From Thiomicrorhabdus cannonii (GTDB taxonomy: Bacteria; Pseudomonadota; Gammaproteobacteria; Thiomicrospirales; Thiomicrospiraceae): a stretch of 64,000 nucleotides of DNA. The position numbers were made by a program, and so were the translations under genes. The notes beneath the pieces are model-generated. The model was given only the letters and a program-made list of their open reading frames with translations. It did not search any database and was not told where the DNA came from. Of this stretch, positions 35,337-43,283 are shown piece by piece. Where the stretch lies: positions 434,001 to 498,000 of the forward strand of contig NZ_JACBGH010000001.1 in the NCBI RefSeq assembly GCF_013391695.1, read 5' to 3'. Numbering within the stretch: the first letter of the stretch is position 1; each line of letters opens with the position of its first letter.

Positions 35337-35846
35337 CTACGTAGCAGGCGTCAGGGTGTAGAGAATCTCGGCCTCGTGCCCCTCGCTGCCAAAATCCTCG
35401 GCCTGTAAATACGGGCAGGTGGCGATGTCAAAAGCGTGGCGTTTGGCAAACGATTTAAAAAGCGCTTGTGACGCCTGATTCGAGGGGCTGATGGTCGTCA
35501 GCAACCGCTTGATTCGACCCGGCGACTGGCGCGCCACAAGGGATTCGAGCAATCTAACGGCGATTCCCTGGCCTTGGGCGTGCGGATGCACCGCGACCTG
35601 CCAGATAAACAACGCATCCGCTTGGTTCGGCGGAAAATAAGACGAGACGAAACCGACGACTTTGCCGTCCTGTTCGGCCAGCATGCAGCTTGCCGCAAAA
35701 TGGTCCGCCAGCAGAAAATAGAGGTAGCGTGAATTCAGATCAAGCGGCGGGCAGGCCTTGACCAGTTCAAAAATGGCCGCCCCATCGGCGGGTGTCGGCT
35801 GTCTGAAATAAATCGGGGTTACAGGATGTAAGGGGTGATTCTCCAT
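35337..35846 (-). CDS. ectA: L-2,4-diaminobutyrate acetyltransferase
   Basis: A 169-residue GNAT enzyme that acetylates diaminobutyrate. YFRQPTPADGAAIFELV, LDLNSRYLYFLLADHF, VAVHPHAQGQGIAVRLLES (acetyl-CoA loop) and TISPSNQASQALFKSFAKR identify EctA. The ATG lacks a Shine-Dalgarno match (CTTATTTTATGG), in contrast with the leader ORF that overlaps it, so translation may depend on coupling. It is the first main gene of ectABC-ask. Confidence 0.95.
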   Translation of the reverse strand: MENHPLHPVTPIYFRQPTPADGAAIFELVKACPPLDLNSRYLYFLLADHFAASCMLAEQDGKVVGFVSSYFPPNQADALFIWQVAVHPHAQGQGIAVRLLESLVARQSPGRIKRLLTTISPSNQASQALFKSFAKRHAFDIATCPYLQAEDFGSEGHEAEILYTLTPAT

Positions 35847-35935
35847 AAAATAAGTCTGTTTCTATTAAGGGTGAAAAATTCAACCAATCGCAAAAAACGG
35901 AAGAAAAGCTGACGGCGGATAACAGATTCGGACAT
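35819..35935 (-). CDS. Candidate 38-codon leader ORF overlapping the ectA start
   Basis: ATG at 35935 stands 8 bases after AGGAGGAGG, the best ribosome site in this operon. The frame codes for a basic, Phe/Leu/Arg-rich peptide beginning MSESVIRRQLFF and runs over the ectA ATG in another frame, stopping at 35819-35821. This layout would let leader ribosomes hand over to ectA. No homologue known to me; it may be a non-coding feature of the leader. Confidence 0.4.
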   Translation of the reverse strand: MSESVIRRQLFFRFLRLVEFFTLNRNRLILWRITPYIL

Positions 35936-36132
35936 AAGGCTGCCCTCCTCCTGCCGCAATGACAGAGGCATAAAACGATGCCCTACGATTGATTCCTCAG
36001 GACGCGTCCATTGGATTAGACTCGGCCCGGAAACCTCCGGACCTAAGGCAGAAAAGCGCCTAAACGCAAATGACAGTGTAGTGACTACAACTGGATAAAA
36101 GATAATCTTAACCTTTTGGGTTATGAATTTAT
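35847..36132 (-). ncRNA. Structured 5' leader of ectABC (riboswitch-like candidate)
   Basis: From the predicted start near 36132 the leader is about 285 nt. On the minus strand it can fold GGTCCGGA/TCCGGGCC around a GGTT loop (36024-36043), GGACGCGTCC (36000-36009) and GGCAT/ATGCC around six bases (35967-35982), before the strong AGGAGGAGG site. Sodium riboswitches (DUF1646 motif) are known to precede osmotic-stress genes, so one could be here, but I could not match a consensus. The class is therefore open. Confidence 0.35.
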
Positions 36133-36141
36133 GTGCGCTAT

Positions 36142-36169
36142 ATTATAACAAAATAATATTTAAAATCAA
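36142..36169 (-). promoter_or_regulatory. Sigma-70 promoter of ectABC with a flanking inverted repeat
   Basis: Reading leftward: TTGATT (36164-36169), 16-bp spacer, perfect TATAAT (36142-36147). An inverted repeat, TTATAACA (36143-36150) and TGTTATAA (36172-36179), brackets it, so a repressor, for instance of the MarR type EctR found near other ect operons, could bind across the promoter. No ectR gene is in the window. Confidence 0.6.
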
Positions 36170-36179
36170 CATGTTATAA

Positions 36180-36388
36180 ATTGCATCCAGCTTACTTCCG
36201 GACTTTAAGCCCTGTAACCTCTTGAAAAATGGAGCATTATCCAAACAGACAAAAACACCCAAAAACCTCAGCCGGCCAATAAAACAAGCGGTAAATTTTA
36301 TGCACCTTAACTGCGAGCCTCACGGCTAAAATTGGTAAAATGCTGGGAGTTTGATTTTAAAAAACATTCAATAGTTGGGAACTAAAAC
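36180..36388. other. Rest of the ectA-ferredoxin divergent gap
   Basis: No gene seen. A TAAAAT -10-like sequence near 36344 may serve the ferredoxin gene. The segment is AT-rich and lacks recognisable repeats. Confidence 0.4.
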
Positions 36389-36640
36389 ATGACAAAAATT
36401 GTGGTAAAAGGACAGGGAGAGTGTGAATTTGACGGTCAGTTTTCAATGCTCGAAGCGCTCGACGAAAACGGTTTTGATATGCCTTACAGCTGCCGTGGCG
36501 GAAATTGCGGTGCCTGTGCGGTGCGCCTAATTTCCGGCGAAGTCGAAGAGATTCAGAGTCCGGCTTACGAAGCGCGCAAAGGCGAGATTCTGACCTGCAG
36601 CGTGATTCCGTTGACCGATGTGGAAATCGAAATCATCTAA
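36389..36640 (+). CDS. [2Fe-2S] ferredoxin, plant type
   Basis: An 83-residue one-domain ferredoxin. The cluster cysteines are in SCRGGNCGACAVRL and in ILTCSV, giving the CX4CX2CX(n)C pattern of plant-type ferredoxins. Such small proteins resemble YfaE, which maintains the class I ribonucleotide reductase radical, but no nrd gene lies here, so the partner is unknown. Single gene; the repeat at 36660 follows its stop. Confidence 0.92.
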   Translation: MTKIVVKGQGECEFDGQFSMLEALDENGFDMPYSCRGGNCGACAVRLISGEVEEIQSPAYEARKGEILTCSVIPLTDVEIEII

Positions 36641-36659
36641 GATTCGATTCACCTCCGTT

Positions 36660-36678
36660 ACCCGGCCTGTTGAGTTTT
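36660..36678 (-). repeat. Single copy of the GGCCGGGT repeat
   Basis: ACCCGGCCTGTTGAGTTTT, the full 19-base word, 20 bp after the ferredoxin stop. It is unpaired, so it is not a terminator by itself. Confidence 0.85.
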
Positions 36679-36701
36679 GAAACGGCCGAAATCCGCAAAA
36701 C

Positions 36702-36724
36702 AAAAACCCCGCCAAGGCGGGGTT
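36702..36724 (-). terminator. Intrinsic terminator of pstS
   Basis: On the minus strand AACCCCGCC, two bases and GGCGGGGTT are followed by TTT. It lies 31 bp after the pstS stop and may also stop ferredoxin transcription from the other side. Confidence 0.8.
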
Positions 36725-36754
36725 CGACTGGGAAAAACCGAAACTTTTAGGAGA

Positions 36755-37717
36755 TTATTTCAATTTAGCCAGTTCTTTGGCAGCCACTTTAGCCGGAAGC
36801 GCGATATAACCGTCTTTCTCGACCACTTGCTGACCTTCTTTAGACAACACCAGCTTGAAGAACTCGCCGACAACCGGATCAACCGCTTTGTTAGGCGCCT
36901 TGTTCACATAAACGTACAACAGACGCGACAACGGGTAAGTGCCGTTCAAGGCGTTTTCAGTGGTAGCGGGAACCATTTCGCCGCCTTCTTTCTTAGACAA
37001 TGCCAGAGCTTTTACGCCAGCCGTCTTGTAACCGATACCTGAGTAACCGATACCGTTGATAGACGCAGAAACCGACTGAACCACAGACGCAGAACCAGGC
37101 TGTTCGTTTACAGAGTTCTTGAAGTCACCTTTACACAGAGCGTGTTTTTTGTAGTAACCGTAAGTACCGGAAACTGAGTTACGGCCGTAAATCTGGATCG
37201 TTTTAGAAGCCAGATCACCGCTCGCACCCGCATCACCCCAAGTGGCGATATCCGCTTTGGCTCCGCACTTGCGCGTTGAAGAGAAAATCGCGTCAACTTG
37301 TGGGATGCTCAAGCCATTGATTGGGTTGTCTTTGTTGACGTAAACCGCCAAAGCATCGATGGCTACCGCAACAGGCGTTGGCTTATAGCCCCACTTCTGT
37401 TCGAATGCGGTTTCTTCTTTGTCCTTCATTTTACGGCTCATAGGACCGACGTTTGAAGTGCCTTCAGTCAACGCCGGTGGAGCAGTAGAAGAACCCGCTG
37501 CCTGGATCTGGATATTGACGTTAGGGTAAGCGCGCTTGAACTCTTCCGCCCACAAAGTCATCAGGTTAGCCAACGTATCCGAACCCACCGAGTTCAGGTT
37601 GCCCGAAATACCGGACACTTTCTGATAAGAAGGCAGGGCCGCGTCCACAGCGGAATACGCTGTCTGAGAAGCAAAAGCCGTTGCCAGGCCCATTGCTAAA
37701 AGAAGTTGACGTTTCAT
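36755..37717 (-). CDS. pstS: Phosphate-binding protein PstS
   Basis: A 320-residue periplasmic receptor of the high-affinity phosphate ABC transporter. The start is ATG 37717 ([10 protein letters not shown]), behind CGGAGAA; the longer open frame upstream has no leader. The signal peptide ends near AYSA-VDA. Ligand-site elements are [35 protein letters not shown], and [14 protein letters not shown]. Unusually it is apart from pstCAB, which lie 6-9 kb away in the same direction, and instead sits beside pit. A Pho box precedes it. Confidence 0.94.
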   Translation of the reverse strand: MKRQLLLAMGLATAFASQTAYSAVDAALPSYQKVSGISGNLNSVGSDTLANLMTLWAEEFKRAYPNVNIQIQAAGSSTAPPALTEGTSNVGPMSRKMKDKEETAFEQKWGYKPTPVAVAIDALAVYVNKDNPINGLSIPQVDAIFSSTRKCGAKADIATWGDAGASGDLASKTIQIYGRNSVSGTYGYYKKHALCKGDFKNSVNEQPGSASVVQSVSASINGIGYSGIGYKTAGVKALALSKKEGGEMVPATTENALNGTYPLSRLLYVYVNKAPNKAVDPVVGEFFKLVLSKEGQQVVEKDGYIALPAKVAAKELAKLK

Positions 37718-37804
37718 CGTGTGTATTCTCCGAATAAGGAATGAAAAATTAAATCCAACGGAGCAGATTATAGGAAGCCTTAATAACAGTATTTTTAAGG
37801 AAAT

Positions 37805-37822
37805 GTGACAAGTGTGTGACAC
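37805..37822 (-). promoter_or_regulatory. Pho box upstream of pstS
   Basis: Minus strand GTGTCACACACTTGTCAC: two TGTCAC repeats spaced 11 bp, as in the CTGTCAT-N4-CTGTCAT consensus for PhoB. Its distance to pstS is 88 bp. phoB and phoR are in the same window, so phosphate-starvation control is very likely. Confidence 0.75.
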
Positions 37823-37846
37823 CGAACCCAAAAGCGCCTAAAATAA

Positions 37847-37860
37847 GCCGGCCTGTTCAG
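37847..37860 (-). repeat. Partial copy of the GGCCGGGT repeat
   Basis: GCCGGCCTGTTCAG keeps nine bases of the core plus CAG, between the Pho box and pit. The GGGT end is altered. Confidence 0.5.
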
Positions 37861-37952
37861 ATCAACCAAAAGTTGGCCTGGACAAAGATCGCAAACGGCC
37901 CGTTGCAAACAGAGCAAACCGGCTGACGATTGACCCCAAAAGAGATGCAACT

Positions 37953-39524
37953 ATGGAATTTCGTGACCTAAACGACATCGAACACGCCACCCAACGCAGC
38001 CGCAAAGAGATGTTCCGCTTTGGAACCGCTTTACTGTTCATCATTATCATCATGCTGTTCACCGCCAACCTGCAAACCGGCACCGGTGTCGTCAGTATCG
38101 AACTGGTCATTGCCGCCATGATCGGCGGCTATATGGCGCTGAATATCGGCGCCAACGACGTCGCCAACAACGTCGGTCCGGCCGTCGGCTCCAAAGCGCT
38201 GACCCTGACCGGTGCCATCATCATCGCCGCCATCTTTGAATCGGCCGGCGCATTGATTGCCGGCGGCGAAGTTATCAGCACCATCAGCAAAGGCATCATC
38301 AACCCCGACAATATCGGTGACAGTGAAACCTTTATCTGGCTGATGATTGCCGCGCTCCTGGCCGGTGCGCTCTGGCTCAACGTGGCCACCGCACTGGGCG
38401 CGCCGGTGTCCACCACCCACTCCATTGTGGGCGGGGTTCTGGGTGCGGGCATTGCCGCCGCCGGCTGGGAGATCGCCAACTGGGACAAAATGGGCTCGAT
38501 TGCGGCCAGCTGGGTCATCTCGCCAGTCATCGGCGGTTTGATTGCGGCGCTGTTCCTGATGTGGATCAAACGCAGCATCACCTACAAAGATGACATGCTC
38601 GAAGCCGCCAGAAAGATGCTGCCGGTGCTGATTGCGCTGATGGCCTGGGCCTTCTCGACCTACCTGATTATGAAAGGGCTGAAACATATCTGGAAGGCCT
38701 CCTTTATCGAAGCCCTGCTGATCGGCCTGGCATTTGGTGTGGTGATCTACCTGCTTGTCAAACCGTTGATTTCCCGTCAGGCCGCCGGATTGCAAAACGG
38801 CAAAGCCGGCGTGAATGCCCTGTTTACCATTCCGTTGATTTTCGCCGCCGCACTCCTGAGCTTTGCGCACGGCGCCAACGACGTCGCCAACGCGGTCGGC
38901 CCGCTGGCGGCGATTAACGACGCCATTCACACGCACGGCATTTCCACTAAAGCCGAAATTCCGTTGTGGGTCATGCTGATCGGTGCCGTCGGTATCAGCT
39001 TGGGCTTGCTGCTGTTCGGCCCTAAACTGATCCGCACGGTCGGCAGTGAAATCACCGAACTGGATCAGATGCGCGCCTACTCCATCGCCATGGCCGCAGC
39101 CATTACGGTGATCGTCGCTTCACAGCTGGGGCTGCCGGTCAGCTCGACCCATATCGCCGTCGGCGGTGTCTTCGGGGTGGGCTTCCTGCGCGAATACCTG
39201 AAGCGCAACTATGCCAAAACCCTGCAAGAGATCAAAGACCATCACCACGGCCAGGATCAGGCAGAATTCGAGCGCTTTGTGAAAAAGTTCGAGAAGGCCT
39301 CGCTGATCGAAAAGAAAGCCATGCTGGCGCAGCTTAAGGCCAAACAGGCGGAAGTGGAATTGAGCAAGAAAGAACGCAAGACCCTGAACAAGGTTTACCA
39401 GAAAGAGCTGGTGAAACGTTCCGCCTTCCTGAAAATCGTGGCGGCCTGGGTCATTACCGTACCGGCCTCCGCACTAATGGCGGCGATCATCTACTTCACC
39501 ATTCGCGGCATGATGCTGCCCTAA
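37953..39524 (+). CDS. pit: Low-affinity inorganic phosphate transporter (PiT family)
   Basis: A 523-residue membrane protein that imports phosphate with H+ or Na+. Two inverted PHO4 signatures are present: GANDVANNVGPAVGSKALT (about residue 66) and GANDVANAVGPLAAI (about 307). STTHSIVGG and SSTHIAVGG follow each. A charged cytoplasmic insert of about 70 residues (EIKDHHHGQDQAEFERFVKKF) with a coiled-coil look separates the last helices. It ends with its own terminator. Confidence 0.93.
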   Translation: MEFRDLNDIEHATQRSRKEMFRFGTALLFIIIIMLFTANLQTGTGVVSIELVIAAMIGGYMALNIGANDVANNVGPAVGSKALTLTGAIIIAAIFESAGALIAGGEVISTISKGIINPDNIGDSETFIWLMIAALLAGALWLNVATALGAPVSTTHSIVGGVLGAGIAAAGWEIANWDKMGSIAASWVISPVIGGLIAALFLMWIKRSITYKDDMLEAARKMLPVLIALMAWAFSTYLIMKGLKHIWKASFIEALLIGLAFGVVIYLLVKPLISRQAAGLQNGKAGVNALFTIPLIFAAALLSFAHGANDVANAVGPLAAINDAIHTHGISTKAEIPLWVMLIGAVGISLGLLLFGPKLIRTVGSEITELDQMRAYSIAMAAAITVIVASQLGLPVSSTHIAVGGVFGVGFLREYLKRNYAKTLQEIKDHHHGQDQAEFERFVKKFEKASLIEKKAMLAQLKAKQAEVELSKKERKTLNKVYQKELVKRSAFLKIVAAWVITVPASALMAAIIYFTIRGMMLP

Positions 39525-39551
39525 AACGAATACGGGCCAATCATCACCTAT

Positions 39552-39582
39552 AAAAAAAGGGGCTTCATGCCCCTTTTATTTT
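39552..39582. terminator. Bidirectional terminator between pit and phoR
   Basis: AAAAAAAGGGGC, TTCAT loop, GCCCCTTTTATTTT; the last base before phoR's stop is only a few bases away, so it can serve both convergent genes. Confidence 0.85.
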
Positions 39583-39587
39583 AGCGG

Positions 39588-40901
39588 TTAGTCGTCATCA
39601 TCAGCCGACTCGCTGACCTGCACCCTTTGCAGCGCAAAGTCGCAGCGGAAGGTCGAGCCCTTGCCGATCAGACTGTCGACATGCAATTTGGCGTTATAGC
39701 GCTCCAGAATATGTTTGACGATCGCCAATCCCAGCCCGGTGCCGCCGGTGGCGCGCGAGCGCGCGGTGTCCACCCGGTAGAAACGTTCCGTCAAACGCGG
39801 GATATGCTCCTTGGCGATGCCGATGCCGGTATCCGTGACCGCAAAATGGGCGCCTTTGGCGTCGTGGTACCAACGCACGCTGATTTTGCCGCCGGCGGGC
39901 GTATAACGCACCGCATTGGAGACCAGATTCATGAACACGCTTTTGAGCGGCTCCGCGTGGCCGCGAATCAACAGCGAGTCATCCACCGCAAACTCAAAAT
40001 CATGCTGCCCTTGGCTGAGCTGTTCGGCTTCGGTATGCAGTTTTTTCAGAATGGTCGGCACATCCACCATGACCTCTTTGGCGGTAATGGTTTCCGACTC
40101 CATTTTAGACAGGGTCAGCAAGTCCTCCAGAATGGCCTGCATGCGTTCGGACTGGTTCTCCATATTCTGCAAGGCCGGCAACCACATCTCCTGATGCGGG
40201 CCGGGGGTATCGATCATCGCTTCCAGATAGCCCTTCAGCACCGTTAAGGGGGTGCGCAACTCGTGCGACGCATTGGCGATAAAGTCGCGGCGAATCTGCG
40301 CCATATTGTAAAGGTCGGTAATATCCCTGACGATCAGCAGCTTATGGTTATCGAAATAGGGAATGATCTTGATGCGGAACGTGCGCTGTACGCCTTGCAA
40401 CGAATGAATCGTCAAGGATTTCTGATAGGATTGCGCTTTGAGATATTCGATAAACTGCGGCTGGCGGATCAGGCCTTCGATCTTGCGGCCTACGTCCTGG
40501 CGGCGCAGTTCGAGGATTTTTTCGGAGGTGGCGTTAAACCATTCGATGTGATTCTGCTGATCCAACGACACGATCGCATCCGGAATCAGCATGGAAGCGG
40601 CTTTGAACTGTTCCGACTTGTAGAACTGCAGGTCGGCGTGTTTTTCCAGCGCGCGCTGCTTGCGCGACACCAGATAGGTCAACTCGCTCCATAACCCCGA
40701 TGCCGGCGGGAATGCGGCCTGGGTGCCGCCCTCCATCCACTTCTCGAACTTGCGCATGCTCCATAACTGGCGCGCAATATAAAAAAGCAGATAGAAAACG
40801 AAGCCCTCTATCCACCAATCGGTGACCCAGCAAAAAAACAGCAGCGCCCACAGCGTGGTGACGATCCACGTAAGTTCCCGCTTGATCCCGCTGGAAAACA
40901 C
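39588..40901 (-). CDS. phoR: Phosphate regulon sensor kinase PhoR
   Basis: A 437-residue histidine kinase. Two N-terminal helices (WIVTTLWALLFFCWVTDWW and GFVFYLLFYIARQLW) anchor it, a PAS domain follows (about 95-205, PDAIVSLDQQNHIEWFN), then HisKA with NASHELRTPLTVLKGY (His about 217) and the ATPase domain (NLVSNAVRYTP, DTGIGI, GTGLGLAIVKHIL). There is no large periplasmic sensor, as usual for PhoR, which reads the PstSCAB-PhoU state. The GTG start is 2 bp after the phoB stop. Confidence 0.95.
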   Translation of the reverse strand: MFSSGIKRELTWIVTTLWALLFFCWVTDWWIEGFVFYLLFYIARQLWSMRKFEKWMEGGTQAAFPPASGLWSELTYLVSRKQRALEKHADLQFYKSEQFKAASMLIPDAIVSLDQQNHIEWFNATSEKILELRRQDVGRKIEGLIRQPQFIEYLKAQSYQKSLTIHSLQGVQRTFRIKIIPYFDNHKLLIVRDITDLYNMAQIRRDFIANASHELRTPLTVLKGYLEAMIDTPGPHQEMWLPALQNMENQSERMQAILEDLLTLSKMESETITAKEVMVDVPTILKKLHTEAEQLSQGQHDFEFAVDDSLLIRGHAEPLKSVFMNLVSNAVRYTPAGGKISVRWYHDAKGAHFAVTDTGIGIAKEHIPRLTERFYRVDTARSRATGGTGLGLAIVKHILERYNAKLHVDSLIGKGSTFRCDFALQRVQVSESADDDD

Positions 40902-40903
40902 CT

Positions 40904-41602
40904 TCAGGCCTCAATCACCGAGAAACGGTAACCGGAACCCCGAATGGTTTGAATATAGTCGGCCACGCCGGCCGGTTCGAGAATCTTGCGCAGACGGCGG
41001 ATATGCACATCCACAGTGCGCTCTTCCACCACCACATTCTCGCCCCAGACATAGTCCAGCAGCTGCATGCGCGAATAGACGCGGTTGGGATGCGTCATGA
41101 AAAAGTGGATCAACTTGAATTCGGTCGGCCCGAGTTTGATCTCTTCGTTATCGACGCTAAAACGGTGGCTGCTCAAATCCAGCGCCATTTTACCGGCCTG
41201 CAAGCGCTCTTCGCCGCCCGGCTCCACGTCCTGACGGCGCAATAGCGCTTTGATGCGCGCCACCAGCGCGCGCGGCGAAAACGGCTTGACCACATAATCG
41301 TCGGCACCGGCTTCGAAACCCTGCACCTGATCATCCTCTTCGCACTTGGCGGTGAGCATGATGATCGGAATCGCGCGGGTTTTGTCCTGCTGGCGGATGC
41401 GCTGCGCCAACGAAACGCCGCTGACGCCCGGCAACATCCAGTCCAATAGAATCAGGTCGGGCATGGCCTCGTTGGTCACCTGCCAGCCTTGCTCCGCATT
41501 GGGCGCTTCCAACACGCTAAAATCGGCCGAGCTCAAGGTAAATTTGAGCATATCGCGGATGGCCGCTTCGTCTTCGACAATCAAGATGGTCTGTTTACTC
41601 AT
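40904..41602 (-). CDS. phoB: Phosphate regulon response regulator PhoB
   Basis: A 232-residue OmpR-type regulator. ATG 41602 with CGGAG upstream is chosen; the open frame continues further but has no family match. The receiver (ILIVEDEAAIRDML, phospho-Asp in LILLDWMLPG, Lys in VKPFSPRAL) is followed by the winged-helix domain (LGPTEFKLIHFFMTHPNRVYSR, VDVHIRRLRKIL, TIRGSGYRF). Binds Pho boxes such as the one before pstS. Confidence 0.96.
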   Translation of the reverse strand: MSKQTILIVEDEAAIRDMLKFTLSSADFSVLEAPNAEQGWQVTNEAMPDLILLDWMLPGVSGVSLAQRIRQQDKTRAIPIIMLTAKCEEDDQVQGFEAGADDYVVKPFSPRALVARIKALLRRQDVEPGGEERLQAGKMALDLSSHRFSVDNEEIKLGPTEFKLIHFFMTHPNRVYSRMQLLDYVWGENVVVEERTVDVHIRRLRKILEPAGVADYIQTIRGSGYRFSVIEA

Positions 41603-41637
41603 AAACTCCGGTCGCCTGTGGCTTTGCAATGAACATC

Positions 41638-42366
41638 CTATTTTAGGTTGTTTAGGAACGCCGTCAACTTCTCCGGGTCGATATTGCGAATATCGCGCCC
41701 TTCCACCAGATAAACCACGCTTTCGGCGATATTCGCGGCGTGATCGGTGACACGCTCGCTCGCCTTGAGTGCATAGACCATCTCCAGCAGACATTCCGGA
41801 TCGATCTGTGCGGCGTGAAAACCGTCCACCACTTTGGCAATCGCCACCTTAAGCAGTCGATCCATGCGTTCCTCTTCGTCCAGAATCTGGATGACTTCGG
41901 ACAAGTCCAGACGCGCAAACGCATTCAACACCTGCTTCAACATGGCATTGGCGGTATTGGAAATCTCCAGCAGTTCGGCGTAACCCGGCAAATCCGGACA
42001 GGCCACCCCTTTGTCGGACAGTTTGACCACCAGTTTGGCGGTTTTGGTGACTTCGTCGCCCATGCGCTCCAAATCCACCGCGATGCGGATCGCCATGATA
42101 ATCAGGCGCAGATCCGAGGCGGTCGGTTGCTGGCGCGCCAGGACGCTGGCACACAAACGGTCGATCTCGACCTCTTCCTTGTTGATCAGGCGGTCGATCA
42201 CCAAGACCTCTTTGGCCAGTTCCACGTCTCCATTGGACAGCGCCTTGACGGCATTTTCCAACTGCCGTTCGACCAGACCGCCCATTTCCAGAACCAGATT
42301 AAACAGGTCTTCGAGGTTACGGTTAAGCTGTTCTGAAATATGTGTTTTAAATTCCGTTCTTTCCAT
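41638..42366 (-). CDS. phoU: Phosphate uptake regulator PhoU
   Basis: A 242-residue all-helical protein of two PhoU repeats that represses PhoR signalling when phosphate is plentiful. E(R/K)xxDR-type metal motifs are visible (EIDRLCASVLARQQP, RIAVDLERMGDEVTKTAKL, and ASERVTDHAANIAESVVYLVEG). Lies 16 bp after pstB and 35 bp before phoB. Confidence 0.95.
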   Translation of the reverse strand: MERTEFKTHISEQLNRNLEDLFNLVLEMGGLVERQLENAVKALSNGDVELAKEVLVIDRLINKEEVEIDRLCASVLARQQPTASDLRLIIMAIRIAVDLERMGDEVTKTAKLVVKLSDKGVACPDLPGYAELLEISNTANAMLKQVLNAFARLDLSEVIQILDEEERMDRLLKVAIAKVVDGFHAAQIDPECLLEMVYALKASERVTDHAANIAESVVYLVEGRDIRNIDPEKLTAFLNNLK

Positions 42367-42382
42367 GACTCACTCCTCTGGC

Positions 42383-43201
42383 TTAGCCGTAACGTCCGGT
42401 AATGTAATCTTCTGTACGCTTCATCTGCGGATTGGTGAAGAGCGTATCGGTGTCGGTGTACTCAATCAGTTCGCCCATATACATAAAGGCGGTGTAATCG
42501 GAAACACGCGCCGCCTGCTGCATATTGTGGGTGACGATCAGAATCGTAAATTCCTTTTTCAACTCGAAAATCAGCTCCTCGATCGCCAGCGTGGAGATCG
42601 GGTCGAGCGCCGAGGTCGGCTCGTCCAACAACAGCACTTCCGGTTTGATGGCGATGGCGCGCGCAATGCACAGACGCTGCTGCTGCCCGCCCGACATGCC
42701 CAGAGCGTTTTCGTTCAGACGGTCCTTGACCTCATCCCACAAGCCCGCACCTTTCAACGCCCACTCCACGGTTTCGTCGAGCGTCGTCTTGTCGTTGATG
42801 CCCTGCAGACGCAGACCGTAGGCCACGTTCTCGTAAATCGATTTAGGAAACGGGTTGGGCTTTTGGAACACCATGCCGACGCGACGGCGCAGCGAGGCGA
42901 CATTCATCTCTTTGGCGTACATATCGTCGCCATGCAAAGTCATGCAGCCTTTGACATTGACGATGTCGATCAGGTCGTTCATGCGGTTGAAACAGCGCAG
43001 CAAGGTCGACTTGCCGCATCCTGACGGACCGATAAACGCCGTCACGCGGTTTTCGGGCACGACCATATTGATGCTTTTCAATGCCTGCTTGGAACCGTAG
43101 TACAGATTCCAATCCTTGACCTCGATGGCGACCTTCTCATCTGCCAATGACAGCCCTCGAATATCGCGATCCAATGCCACACTGATATTTTGTTCACTCA
43201 T
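42383..43201 (-). CDS. pstB: Phosphate ABC transporter ATPase PstB
   Basis: A 272-residue ABC ATPase that drives phosphate import. Walker [10 protein letters not shown], signature [14 protein letters not shown], Walker [13 protein letters not shown] and switch His VTHNMQQA are intact. The first 20 residues (to about [10 protein letters not shown]) are an extra polar tail. A repeat element separates it from pstA. Confidence 0.96.
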   Translation of the reverse strand: MSEQNISVALDRDIRGLSLADEKVAIEVKDWNLYYGSKQALKSINMVVPENRVTAFIGPSGCGKSTLLRCFNRMNDLIDIVNVKGCMTLHGDDMYAKEMNVASLRRRVGMVFQKPNPFPKSIYENVAYGLRLQGINDKTTLDETVEWALKGAGLWDEVKDRLNENALGMSGGQQQRLCIARAIAIKPEVLLLDEPTSALDPISTLAIEELIFELKKEFTILIVTHNMQQAARVSDYTAFMYMGELIEYTDTDTLFTNPQMKRTEDYITGRYG

Positions 43202-43218
43202 CTCTCTATTCCTCTCTG

Positions 43219-43246
43219 ACCCGGCCTGTTGAGTTTTTGGCCGGGT
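43219..43246 (-). repeat. GGCCGGGT repeat with a short inverted partner, inside the pst operon
   Basis: ACCCGGCC (43219-43226) continues as TGTTGAGTTTTT and meets GGCCGGGT (43239-43246), giving an 8-bp stem with the word's own tail in the loop. Located between pstA and pstB, it may trim or attenuate the transcript. Confidence 0.7.
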
Positions 43247-43283
43247 TAAAAATTCGATTTTTCTTAGTCGCTAAATCTAATGT

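Noticed and set aside
35930-36080. guanidine-I (ykkC), SAM or SAH riboswitch in the ectA leader
   Set aside because: The key consensus strings of these classes are not present; only general hairpins were found.
38031-38936. Minus-strand open frame of 301 codons opposite pit
   Set aside because: Gly/Asp/His-rich antisense shadow of a PiT transporter with all family motifs on the other strand.
41603-41794. Longer reading of phoB with 64 extra N-terminal residues
   Set aside because: The extension overlaps the phoU end in another frame, is Arg-rich without a family match, and ATG 41602 has a ribosome site.
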